A program made the position numbers and the translations under genes. DNA of 64,000 nucleotides from Mariniphaga sp040772505 (GTDB lineage Bacteria > Bacteroidota > Bacteroidia > Bacteroidales > Prolixibacteraceae): the NCBI GenBank assembly GCA_040772505.1, contig JAXGYA010000008.1, positions 1 through 64,000 on the forward strand, given 5' to 3'. Below are positions 32,400-41,849 of this stretch, piece by piece. The notes below the pieces were generated by a model, which worked only from the letters and a program-made list of their open reading frames with translations, was not told the origin of the DNA and did no database searches. How positions within the stretch are numbered: position 1 is the first letter of the stretch; each line of letters opens with the position of its first letter.

Positions 32400-35003
32400 A
32401 TGAAGTTTAATATTATAGCAGTGATATTGATACTAACCACCTCAACAGCGCTTGCACAAAGGGGTTCACTAACAGGAATGATTGTGGATAAGACAACGAA
32501 GGAGAATATTCCCTTTGCCACAGTTGCCCTTATGAAGGCTGGTGAACAGGAAGTTTTTACAGGAACGGTATCGGATGAAAACGGAAAGTTTCTGATAGAT
32601 AAAATTCCCTTTGGGCAATACGATATGGTGGTTTCTTTTATTGGTTACACTTCGGGTGAAATTTCAAATGTGTCGGTCACCCCCGAAAATAAGGAGACCG
32701 ACCTCGGAAAGATAGAAATAGAATCTAACGTTTTTGGAATTGCAGCAGTAGAGGTTACTGCTGCAGCCCGCACCTCAGTGAACAAGATTGACCGGAGAAC
32801 TTACCGGGCTTCTGACTTTGAAACTGCCCGGGGCGGAACCGCCGTCGATATTTTAAGTAAAATTCCATCCGTTTCTATTAGCAGCGAAAACGACATTTCA
32901 GTGCGGGGCTCCTCCGATTTCGTGGTGTATCTGAATGGAAAACCCTCAAACACCAGTGCATCGGTGTTGCTTAACCAAATTCCGGGCGAAAATATAGAAA
33001 ACATCGACATCATAACAGTTCCCACTTCACGATACGATGCGCAGGGAAAAGGGGGCATAATTAACATTACTACCAAACGCAATACAAATACGGGCCTTAC
33101 TGTTTTGGCCACCGGATTGCTGGGAGGAACTCCATGGAAAAACGGTACAGATATCTACAGCAATCAAGAATTGGACAACAACCGCGTAAACGGCGGACTG
33201 AATCTCAATTATAACATTAACGGACTGAACTTGCATGGGTCAATCAATTATGCCAACAAGAATAACAACGGAGTTTTCGACAATTATACATTCATTTTTC
33301 AGGACGAAACCCAGCTGAATTCAAACACCTTTTATATACTTGACGGGATGGGTACAAGACCCAAATGGGATGAGAATTTCTACACCAACCTTGGTGCAGA
33401 TTTAACACTGAGCGACAATGCTGAGCTCTCTGCCAACTACCAATACTCAGAAAGGCACAGCGGACGTGCTGCACATTATAAATACAACACTTTTTTCTCG
33501 AACAGCACGGATGGTTTCCCCATTCCCGGAACATTATATGAACTCTACAATCCAAATGACAATCACCGGGAAGGAACTTTCCAGAATTTCAGCCTGGATT
33601 ATACTTTAACAAACAATGCCAATTCAATCCTCAGAGGATCTTTTCTTTATGAAAATTCGAACCTGAAGCAAATAATAGACAATAAAGAATTTGCTTATAG
33701 TGGTGAACAGAAATATTACGATTACTTTTCGGGTGAGACGGGCAACCCGGTGTTCCACTCCTTTCAGAAAGATGAGACACCTCTCGATGCCTACCGCATA
33801 TCCCTGAACTATCAAAAGGAATTTGAAAATGGAAATTACCTTGAATTGGGAGCAGTTTCGCAATTTGTTCGTTTGGAAGGTACGTATGAATACGACACGG
33901 TAAACATTCAATCCGGGAACTTTGAAGGGTACGATTATTTCAACAATGCCATCGACCTGAACCGTGATGTTTATGCTGCTTATGCAGAATATTCAGGTTC
34001 ATACGAAAAACTAACATATATTCTGGGGTTACGCCTGGAATATTTGGATCAGCAAATGAGTGTAAACAGTACTGAATATTTTGAGGAAGCGTACGATGTG
34101 TTCGAGAAAATTGGCCGTGATTTCAGTGAAACGGAATTCGAGCAGAATAAATTCGATGTTTTCCCCACACTTCATCTGAGGTACCAAGCAAGTGATGTAA
34201 ACACTTTTTCGCTGGCAGCCAGCCATCGCATCAACCGGCCGCCTGCCAAAAACATGGCTCCTTTTCTTTACCGGCGCCACCAGGAGGTATTTGAAATGGG
34301 CGATCCGCTTTTGGAACCTGAATACAGCTGGAATGCCGACTTGTCGTATGGTCGCTTGCTGGGGAAACACAATATGACCCTGACAGGATTTGTGCGGTCG
34401 GCTACCAATGCCGTTTACAGGGTTAACCGGCTCGATTATAATCTGGCCAACAAAGGCGGGGTATTGTTGCGTAGTTTCACCAATGCCGGAAGTCACCTTG
34501 CCCTGGGAGGCGAGCTGGGGTTTAATTTCGATATTCTCAGCAAGGTAAAACTTTTTATGGGCGGCTCGCTTTATCAGTTTTCTGTAAAATCGAATGAAAC
34601 TTTGTTCGGAGACCAAAGCGAAAAAAGCAGTATTAACTGGGATACAAAAGCCAACCTGACATGGAACATTGCTAAACCACTGAAGTTTAACGTCGATTAT
34701 TCCTATAAGTCGCAATCTGTAACTCCGCAGGGTGAAGACATGGAATTCCAGATGATGAACGTTGCACTCAATTATACACCTGAAAAGCTGCAGGGCTGGA
34801 ATTTTTTCGCTAAAATACTTGATGTGTTTGGTACAAACCAGTCGGGAGGATTTACCGGAGCTTCTGCAAATAATATGAATATATTCAGGCGCGATTGGGC
34901 TGATGACTATGAAGGGCAAATTTTGGAAATAGGCGCTTCTTTTACCTTCAACCAACGTAAAGAAAAAACAAAACAGCAACTGATTGGGAACGAGTATTTT
35001 TAA
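32400..35003 (+). CDS. TonB-receptor-like outer membrane protein
   Basis: About 867 residues. Signal peptide ending TALAQ, CarboxypepD_reg-like domain (GSLTGMIVDKTTKENIPFATV), plug domain (AVDILSKIPSVSI, RGSSDFVVYLNGKPS, YDAQGKGGIINI) and a long outer-membrane barrel of the OMP_b-brl_3 type. It is single, with no SusD partner, so polysaccharide uptake of the Sus type is unlikely; metal chelates or peptides are alternatives. GTG at 32397 is in frame but ATG at 32400 fits the signal peptide better. A weak AAGGTT/AACCTT hairpin follows the stop. Confidence 0.85.
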   Translation: MKFNIIAVILILTTSTALAQRGSLTGMIVDKTTKENIPFATVALMKAGEQEVFTGTVSDENGKFLIDKIPFGQYDMVVSFIGYTSGEISNVSVTPENKETDLGKIEIESNVFGIAAVEVTAAARTSVNKIDRRTYRASDFETARGGTAVDILSKIPSVSISSENDISVRGSSDFVVYLNGKPSNTSASVLLNQIPGENIENIDIITVPTSRYDAQGKGGIINITTKRNTNTGLTVLATGLLGGTPWKNGTDIYSNQELDNNRVNGGLNLNYNINGLNLHGSINYANKNNNGVFDNYTFIFQDETQLNSNTFYILDGMGTRPKWDENFYTNLGADLTLSDNAELSANYQYSERHSGRAAHYKYNTFFSNSTDGFPIPGTLYELYNPNDNHREGTFQNFSLDYTLTNNANSILRGSFLYENSNLKQIIDNKEFAYSGEQKYYDYFSGETGNPVFHSFQKDETPLDAYRISLNYQKEFENGNYLELGAVSQFVRLEGTYEYDTVNIQSGNFEGYDYFNNAIDLNRDVYAAYAEYSGSYEKLTYILGLRLEYLDQQMSVNSTEYFEEAYDVFEKIGRDFSETEFEQNKFDVFPTLHLRYQASDVNTFSLAASHRINRPPAKNMAPFLYRRHQEVFEMGDPLLEPEYSWNADLSYGRLLGKHNMTLTGFVRSATNAVYRVNRLDYNLANKGGVLLRSFTNAGSHLALGGELGFNFDILSKVKLFMGGSLYQFSVKSNETLFGDQSEKSSINWDTKANLTWNIAKPLKFNVDYSYKSQSVTPQGEDMEFQMMNVALNYTPEKLQGWNFFAKILDVFGTNQSGGFTGASANNMNIFRRDWADDYEGQILEIGASFTFNQRKEKTKQQLIGNEYF

Positions 35004-35109
35004 GGTTATGAACCTTTCTTAAAGATTATTCTTTCCCGTTTCGGTTATTTTCAGCTCCGGTTAGTGAATTTTCAGCCAATCAATCTGTATTTTCGCCGAA
35101 AAGTCAGAT

Positions 35110-36456
35110 ATGGAAATAAAAGAACGGTGGAATAACTTTCCATTTCATCCCGGGAAAATCCCTTTTTTTTACGGTTGGGTTATTTTGATAGCCTCAACGG
35201 TGGGTGTTTTGGCAAGCGCTCCGGGTCAAACCATGGGCGTTTCTACGTTTACCGACTATTTGATTGAACATATTCACATCAGCCGTAACCAGATAAGCAG
35301 CGCTTACATGATTGGTACCATTGGAAGTTCATTTTTACTTACCTGGGCAGGAAAACAGTATGATAAATTTGGCGCCCGCTGGGTAACCATAGCAGCAGCA
35401 CTACTGCTTGCATTTGTTTTACTGCTCTTAAGCCAGTCCGATCATTTGGTGCGTCTGTTTGTAAAAGATCGTGAATCAGGGGTTTACGCCGGTGTTGCAG
35501 TTGCAGTAATGGTTTTTCTGTTTTTTCTGCTTCGCTTTTCGGGGCAGGGTGTGTTAACCATGGTTTCGCGCAATATGCTTATGAAATGGTTTATTGCAAA
35601 GCGTGGTTTTGTAAACGGAATTGCGTCGGTGTTAATCACACTCGGTTTTTCCATTGCACCGCTTACCTTCGACTGGCTCATTCAGGGAACATCCTGGCGA
35701 TATGCGTGGATTATTATGGCATTTGGCATTGGGATAGTATTTATGCTGATTGCCTTTCTGTTTTTTCGCGATAATCCGGAAGATATGGGCATGGTACCCG
35801 ACGGTGAGAAACACCGGCATCGCAAACACAATGTGACCATCAAGCCATTCAAACAATATACGCTTTCCGAAGCACGGAAAACGTTTCCTTTCTGGCTCTA
35901 TTCCCTGCCGCTGGCTTTTTATGCCCTGTACATCACCGGTTTTACATTTAACCTGATTTCAATATTCGACCAGGCCGGGCTGGATCGGGAGAAAGCACTG
36001 GTAATTTTTATTCCCATTTCATTTGCATCGGTTGGTATTTCTTTTTTCGGAGGCTGGATAAGCGACCGAATCAAACTGAAATATTTATTGTACATTTTTC
36101 TGACAGGAGAACTTATTGCACTTTATTCTCTGGCAAATATGAACGACGGGATTTATTATTACGGTTTTATTGTGGGACATGGCATGGCAAACGGCTTGTA
36201 TAACGTACTGATGACCGTTACCTGGCCACGCTTTTACGGGCGGAAAAATCTGGGACGAATTTCTGGCTTTGTAATGTCGCTAATCGTTTTTTTCAGTGCT
36301 ATAGGGCCAGTACTGTTCAGTTTTTCATTAACCCGGCTCGGAACTTACAGCTTTGCCAGTTATGGCTTGGCATTCTTTATCCTGGTGTTGCTCATTTTAA
36401 GTTACAAGGGCAATAATCCACAGGATAAATTTGAAATAGAGGAACAGGATGATTAA
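35110..36456 (+). CDS. Major facilitator superfamily transporter
   Basis: 448 residues, 12 predicted helices, of the OFA/monocarboxylate-like MFS type. GKQYDKFGARW is the loop 2-3 signature and a large central loop follows FRDNPEDMGMVPDGE. GGWISDRIKLKYLLY is the second-half counterpart. Substrate unknown, perhaps a carboxylate. Stands alone. Confidence 0.85.
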   Translation: MEIKERWNNFPFHPGKIPFFYGWVILIASTVGVLASAPGQTMGVSTFTDYLIEHIHISRNQISSAYMIGTIGSSFLLTWAGKQYDKFGARWVTIAAALLLAFVLLLLSQSDHLVRLFVKDRESGVYAGVAVAVMVFLFFLLRFSGQGVLTMVSRNMLMKWFIAKRGFVNGIASVLITLGFSIAPLTFDWLIQGTSWRYAWIIMAFGIGIVFMLIAFLFFRDNPEDMGMVPDGEKHRHRKHNVTIKPFKQYTLSEARKTFPFWLYSLPLAFYALYITGFTFNLISIFDQAGLDREKALVIFIPISFASVGISFFGGWISDRIKLKYLLYIFLTGELIALYSLANMNDGIYYYGFIVGHGMANGLYNVLMTVTWPRFYGRKNLGRISGFVMSLIVFFSAIGPVLFSFSLTRLGTYSFASYGLAFFILVLLILSYKGNNPQDKFEIEEQDD

Positions 36457-36655
36457 GATTTTTCACTTTTGTAGAATCATACGTTTTTTATCTTGCTGCC
36501 AAATATTTAAAAAACCACACAATAAATTTCCTGTTTCACCACCAGGGAAACTGTTTACACAACTACGAAAAATCACCTGTTCTGAACCTTTTGCATGCGA
36601 AATTGACAGGAAGGGGTTTGAAATGAAAAAGGGTTAAAAAATCAACTTTCCTTTT

Positions 36656-37375
36656 TCAATAAAAATCAATCTGTTTTCCAAGATCCCTGAAAATTCCTTT
36701 TTTTTCTGCTGCAAACTCAATCAAGTCAATGGTTTCCTCATCCTCAAAAGAAGCCCGGTTTATGCAAACATCAAATGTATCTTTATCAGGCGCATCTTTT
36801 CGCAGAGCTTTTCGAAATGTTCTTCTTTCCTTTTCCAGCTTTTCAATATACAAGATGGCATCTTCCCTGTTCAACTGATCATTTTCCATAATGGTTTTTA
36901 TCCGGTATTCGTTGGGAGCAATCAGTCGCAGATGAAGCGCATGTTCAATGTCAGATGCTATGATATTTGAAGCTCGTCCCACAATAATACAGAATCCTTC
37001 TTCAGCAAACGACCGGATAACTTCATTCACCGTTTTGATTACCTTTCGCTCACTTTTGAATTTTCTGGTTCCAAAAGCATTCAGGATATCATTTAGGGTG
37101 TAGCTTTCCTGATGTCTGAAAACGCGGATTACATGTTCCGGGTGCAAATCAAGGTCTTGAGCACTTTTGTAAAAAATCTCCTTGCTTAAAACCCGCCAGT
37201 TTGGACCAAGAAACCGATGGTTGAGCCTGTCTGCAATTTTGTTTGCAAGGTTTTCTGCATTGCAGCCTACCTGACGTGAAATGGTTATAAGTGGCCCATG
37301 ATGCTTTTTTTTGTCGGGAAATGGATGTTCCACGCCCATACGTTTTGTCAGATATTCCAGTAGTGCATTACTCAT
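36656..37375 (-). CDS. Cytidylate kinase-like family protein
   Basis: 239 residues, cytidylate_kin2 family. Begins with a short N-terminal extension, then ITISRQVGCNAENLANKIADRL, where the usual P-loop is replaced by a divergent form, and later EGFCIIVGRASNIIA, which is typical of this family. Likely a nucleotide or small-molecule kinase, but catalytic activity is unproven. Single gene. Confidence 0.8.
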   Translation of the reverse strand: MSNALLEYLTKRMGVEHPFPDKKKHHGPLITISRQVGCNAENLANKIADRLNHRFLGPNWRVLSKEIFYKSAQDLDLHPEHVIRVFRHQESYTLNDILNAFGTRKFKSERKVIKTVNEVIRSFAEEGFCIIVGRASNIIASDIEHALHLRLIAPNEYRIKTIMENDQLNREDAILYIEKLEKERRTFRKALRKDAPDKDTFDVCINRASFEDEETIDLIEFAAEKKGIFRDLGKQIDFY

Positions 37376-37587
37376 TATTATAGCTTTTTACGAAATTACA
37401 AGTTTTTGATGTAAATATATAACTTGTAGGAAGTAATTTAGTATGGCTGCCATAAAAATTAATTATCAGAAAGGAGCGATAAGCTGAGAAAAAAAGTTTT
37501 ACTGAAATTCAACATCTTGAGTCAAATAATGTTTTTCAAATAATTAATTGTCTCTATATTCGTTTTGGCTATTAGTTAAATGACTGT

Positions 37588-40500
37588 ATGAAGAAAATTT
37601 GTCTTAAGATTTTATTCGTTTTTATACTGTTAAATTCCGTTTTTCTGCAGGTTTCTGCCCAGCGAAGCAATGGACTTGCCGTAGAAGGTACTGTAACTGT
37701 GCAGGAAGGTGTTGTTGACGGTGCAATTATTCAAATGTACCGCGATGGCAGGCGTCTTGACAATTATGGTATTGGACTGGATGGTACCTATAAGGTTGAA
37801 TTGAACTACAACCATGAGTTTGTGCTGATTTTCAGTTGTCCGGGAAATTTTCCCCAAAAAATTGTAGTGGATACTAAGGTTCCGAGGCAGGTACTTCAGG
37901 CTAATCCTGTTTTTCCACCTTTCCCGGTTAACATCAGGCTTTTCACGGAAATTCCCGGCATTGAACGTACCTTTTCGGAGAATACGGTAATGAAACTTTA
38001 CTACAGTGAACGGGTGGATAATTTTATTTCTGACCTTTACTATAATGATGCTCAGATAAAACATCTGATTGATCAGGCAATACTTCAGTCACAACTGATC
38101 AGTAGGGAGGCTGATTATCTGGCAGGACTGACAAAAGCTGAGCTTGCCGAGCTCCGCAAGGAGTACGACCAGCTTATAAAAGAAGCCGAGAATGAGTATA
38201 GAAAGGAGGAGTTTCTCAAAGCGCTTGATGGTTATCAGGCTGCCAGTAAGGTCTTTCCCAAAGAGCAATACCCCAAGGATCGTATTGCTGAAATTAATGA
38301 TTTGTTAGGTTTACTTATGGTTGCTGACGAAATGCAGCAAGCGCTGGCAGAAAGATTAAATGAGCTGATTAAGCAGGCTGATGAACTGTTTGTCGCAAAA
38401 AAATATCAGGAAGCACGAAATGCCTACAGCCGAGCACTTTCAGTTGATATAAATAATCTGCACGCCCGGCAGCGTCTTGATGAGATTGCTCAAATTTTGA
38501 AACAGCAGCAAAGCGAACAGGAATATGCCGGACTGATAAAAAAAGCGGATAATTCATTTAGGGAGCTGCTCTATGTTGACGCACAAAATACCTATCGCGA
38601 GGCTTTGCAATTAAAAGAAAATGAGCCCTATCCAAAGCAGAGAATTGAAGAAATTGATAAAATATTAGCCCAGCAGGCGCAAAATGCAGAAAGACTGAAA
38701 AGTTACGAGCAGGCTATTTTTCAGGCAGAAGTTAACTTTGAGAAACAGATGTATGAAAAATCAATCTCTTTTTATGAAAGTGCACTTAATCATAAACCCG
38801 GTGATGAGGTGGCAACCCGGAGGATTCAGGAAATCAGGGATTTGATGAATGATCTGGCGAACCGCTCAATGTATGATAAACTGATTAAATCAGCCGATCG
38901 TTCGTTTCAAAAGAAACAATACCCGGAAGCATTGACTGAGTATGAACAGGCTGCTGATTTGCTGCCAAAAGAGGAATATCCGCAAAATCAGATAAACCGG
39001 ATAAATTCCATTATTGCTGAAGAAGCACGTTTAGCTGCCGAAGCGGAAGCTGCCGAGCAGGCGCGTCTTGCTGCTTTGCAGGCAGAAAAAGACAGCCAGT
39101 ATGCCAGCGCAGTTTCCCGTGGCGATAGTCTGTTCACTCTTACCGATTATGACAACTCCCGAAGTGCCTATGAGTCGGCGTTGAAGATAAAACCCGAAGA
39201 GGCTTATCCGCAGCAGCGCATTGATGAGATTAAAAACATTTTAGCACAGCTTTTATCTGCCCGGCAAGCCTATGATGCTGCCATTGCCCGCGCCGACCGT
39301 GATTTTGGCAGGGAAGCATTTGCCGAGGCAAAATCGGGCTACACAGAAGCACAGCAGGCAAAACCCGATGAAGCCTATCCTGCAGAGCAGATTACCAAAA
39401 TCGACAGCATTGTTGAAGCCCGTGCACGTTTAGCTGCCGAAGCGGAAGCTGCCGAGCAGGCACGCCTTGCTGCTTTGCAGGCAGAAAAAGACAGCCAGTA
39501 TGCCAGCGCAGTTTCCCGTGGCGACAGTCTGTTCACCCTTACCGATTATGACAACTCCCGAAGTGCCTATGAGTCGGCGTTGAAGATAAAACCAGAAGAG
39601 GCATATCCGCAGCAGCGCATTGATGAGATAAATAGGATTTTAGATGAACAAGACCGCATAAATCGTGAATACCAAAATGCAATTTTACTTGCCGATCAGC
39701 AATTTAATGGTAAAGAGTATGGGAATTCCCGTATCAATTATGAAAAGGCATCCGAAATTAAACCTTCGGAAACTTATCCCAAAACTCAAATTGCTGAAAT
39801 AGAGCGGTTATTGGCACTTCAAGAGTTGGATGAAAATTACCGCGAGATTATTTTGGCTGCGGATGTGTATTTTAAGGAAGAGTCCTGGGATAATGCGAAA
39901 TCAGAATATGAGAAAGCTTTGGAAATCAAGCCCGAGGAAAATTATCCTAAGAGTCAGCTGGTAAAAATTGAAAATCTGATTCGTCAGCAGCAGGAACGTG
40001 TTTTAGCAGAGCAGCGTGCTGCTGAAGATATGGAAAGGAGAAGGGCTGAGATTGAAAAGCGCCAGCAGCAAATGAGCGAACGGCAGGAGATGAGCGAAGC
40101 GTCGCTCGATCAGCTTTACGCTGAATACGTTCAGTTGGCAGATGGTTTTTTTGACAATAAACGTTATAATGTGTCTCGCGCGTGGTACTATAAAGCATGG
40201 GATGTAAAACCACAGGAAACATATCCGCCACAACGAATAGATGAAATCAACAGGCTGGTCACAGGTCTGCTTCTCAATCAGCGTGATCGTGATTATCAGG
40301 GATTTGTGGACCTTGCTGACTCCACTTTCCGAAATAATCAGCTTGCGGTGGCACGCGGATGGTATAACAGAGCGCTGACAATCAAGCCAGAAGAGACTTA
40401 TCCAAAAGAGCAATTGCAGACTATTTCCGCCTTGATTGAAGAGCAACTTGCTGCCCGCTCGGGTGAACAGTTTGATGCGCTTAAACAAAATGCAGCCAAA

Positions 40501-40620
40501 GCAATGGAAAACAAGAGCTATACTGTTGCCCGCTTCTGGTATAAAAAAGCATTGTCCCTGAGGCCAAATGACAGAGAAGTTCAGGAGGGGCTTTCAAAAA
40601 TTGAGGAAGCACTGAGGTAG
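37588..40620 (+). CDS. Exported protein with 13 TPR-like repeats
   Basis: 1010 residues, signal peptide ending VSAQ. Residues about 30-130 form a beta-rich carboxypeptidase-regulatory-like domain (VEGTVTVQEGVVDGAIIQMYRDG). After a linker come 13 repeats of about 66 residues, each with the pattern YxxAIxxADxxF, then YxxAxxxYxxALxIKPxExYP and xxRIxEIxxIL; coiled linkers rich in Ala, Glu and Gln join some of them. One 399-bp unit is nearly duplicated (see the repeat feature). Probably a periplasmic or surface protein-interaction scaffold; no enzyme domain is visible. Confidence 0.8.
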   Translation: MKKICLKILFVFILLNSVFLQVSAQRSNGLAVEGTVTVQEGVVDGAIIQMYRDGRRLDNYGIGLDGTYKVELNYNHEFVLIFSCPGNFPQKIVVDTKVPRQVLQANPVFPPFPVNIRLFTEIPGIERTFSENTVMKLYYSERVDNFISDLYYNDAQIKHLIDQAILQSQLISREADYLAGLTKAELAELRKEYDQLIKEAENEYRKEEFLKALDGYQAASKVFPKEQYPKDRIAEINDLLGLLMVADEMQQALAERLNELIKQADELFVAKKYQEARNAYSRALSVDINNLHARQRLDEIAQILKQQQSEQEYAGLIKKADNSFRELLYVDAQNTYREALQLKENEPYPKQRIEEIDKILAQQAQNAERLKSYEQAIFQAEVNFEKQMYEKSISFYESALNHKPGDEVATRRIQEIRDLMNDLANRSMYDKLIKSADRSFQKKQYPEALTEYEQAADLLPKEEYPQNQINRINSIIAEEARLAAEAEAAEQARLAALQAEKDSQYASAVSRGDSLFTLTDYDNSRSAYESALKIKPEEAYPQQRIDEIKNILAQLLSARQAYDAAIARADRDFGREAFAEAKSGYTEAQQAKPDEAYPAEQITKIDSIVEARARLAAEAEAAEQARLAALQAEKDSQYASAVSRGDSLFTLTDYDNSRSAYESALKIKPEEAYPQQRIDEINRILDEQDRINREYQNAILLADQQFNGKEYGNSRINYEKASEIKPSETYPKTQIAEIERLLALQELDENYREIILAADVYFKEESWDNAKSEYEKALEIKPEENYPKSQLVKIENLIRQQQERVLAEQRAAEDMERRRAEIEKRQQQMSERQEMSEASLDQLYAEYVQLADGFFDNKRYNVSRAWYYKAWDVKPQETYPPQRIDEINRLVTGLLLNQRDRDYQGFVDLADSTFRNNQLAVARGWYNRALTIKPEETYPKEQLQTISALIEEQLAARSGEQFDALKQNAAKAMENKSYTVARFWYKKALSLRPNDREVQEGLSKIEEALR
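39025..39629 (+). repeat. Near-identical duplication inside the TPR gene
   Basis: The 206 bp at 39025-39230 and 39424-39629 differ at about six positions. The offset of 399 bp (133 codons) equals two TPR units, so the gene grew by an in-frame tandem duplication whose second half has since diverged or been trimmed. Confidence 0.85.
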
Positions 40621-40627
40621 TTTCAGC

Positions 40628-41593
40628 CTAAACTTCCCATGTGAAAGCATCACGAATCACCTCCAGACTTTTGGGTACTGCTGTCATTGGATCTTCATTT
40701 CCTTCAAATTCAATGGAGATGTATCCACGGTAGTTGACTTTCCTGAAAATTTCAGCTACCCTTGGATAATCAATGTCAAGAGTGTACCATTTGCCGCCGC
40801 CATAGTAGGTCTTTGCCTGAATAAGGAATGTTTGCGGAGCCATCATTTCCAGCTGTTCATACTGGTTTTCAAGAAAATTTCCGGTATCGGAAGTGATTTG
40901 CAGCCATGGAGAATCTATGCCGTTTACAATTCTCAAAACCCCTTCGGCAGTGCGGCCTAATCCCCAATGGTTTTCAAGGGCTAAAACCACTCCGCATTTT
41001 TCAGCTGTGGGAATACACTGCTCAATGGCGTCTATCACCCATTTGAATCCTTCATCTTCGGTGTAGCCTTCCAAAACAGGCTCAATCCCTTTGTTTGCCA
41101 TCAGCTCATCAAATGAGCCACTGGTGCCCCAGCGCCCGGTGTTCAGCCGCATGGTCGGAATTCCCAGTTGATAGGCAAGCTCAATCTGATGGATTGTTTT
41201 GTCCACTTCTGCCTGGCGCTTTCCGGCTTCGGGATAGACAAACCCCTGATGTGTGGAAAAACCCATGAGATCGAGCCCTGCGTGGAACGCCTGCCGCTTG
41301 AGTTTCTGCAAATAGTTATTCTCTTCCGATTGCATTTGTATCAATAGAAACTCAATGCCGTCGAAACCCATTTCGGCAGCTTTTTCGATACAATCTTCAA
41401 TGGGGGCATTCTCCTTGGGTCCATTAAACTGCCAGAAAGAATAAGTGGAAACTCCGACAGGATTTCTTCTGACATTTTTCTTTTGAGGTTCTCTCTTTTC
41501 CTGTGGTGCTGCACATGAGGAGATTAGCCCTGAGCCGGCTAAAATCATCGATGTGTTGCGGATAAAATTTCTGCGATTTGTTTTTTCTGTCAT
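40628..41593 (-). CDS. Exported sugar phosphate isomerase/epimerase-like TIM barrel
   Basis: 321 residues. Tat-like leader with RRNFIRNTSMILAGSG and possible lipobox SSC. The body is xylose-isomerase-like: VGVSTYSFWQFNGP, GFDGIEFLLIQM, VVLALENHWGLG, ITSDTGNFLENQ, then GYISIEFEGNEDP. Metal ligands Glu, Asp, Glu of the family are present. A paralogue of the protein at 9728 with a different active-site lining. Its stop lies eight bases from the TPR gene stop; the two converge. Confidence 0.85.
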   Translation of the reverse strand: MTEKTNRRNFIRNTSMILAGSGLISSCAAPQEKREPQKKNVRRNPVGVSTYSFWQFNGPKENAPIEDCIEKAAEMGFDGIEFLLIQMQSEENNYLQKLKRQAFHAGLDLMGFSTHQGFVYPEAGKRQAEVDKTIHQIELAYQLGIPTMRLNTGRWGTSGSFDELMANKGIEPVLEGYTEDEGFKWVIDAIEQCIPTAEKCGVVLALENHWGLGRTAEGVLRIVNGIDSPWLQITSDTGNFLENQYEQLEMMAPQTFLIQAKTYYGGGKWYTLDIDYPRVAEIFRKVNYRGYISIEFEGNEDPMTAVPKSLEVIRDAFTWEV

Positions 41594-41849
41594 TGTAATA
41601 TGGTTTAAAATTTAATTTTACCAATAAAGTTAAAAATATTATCTGAGAAAAGAGAAAAAATGAGAATCCATTTTAAAGAAATTGTGGATGTTCTCTCATT
41701 TTATAGTAGAATACAATTTTTGAGAATCCGTATTGTCTGAATTGTATTTACTTGGAAAAGCGCGGGTAAGACGAGTTGACTTAAAAGGAGAATGTGTGTG
41801 AGGTTCTTGTTTTCAGCTGGCTGGTTAAAGGCAGTAACAGGCGTAGAAG

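Noticed and set aside
34029..34979. 316-residue minus-strand ORF
   Set aside because: It lies fully antisense to the conserved TonB-receptor-like barrel and its sequence shows no domain, so it is a frame shadow.
36457..36655. Small plus-strand ORF after the MFS gene
   Set aside because: It overlaps the MFS stop, has no recognisable motif and no ribosome-binding signal.
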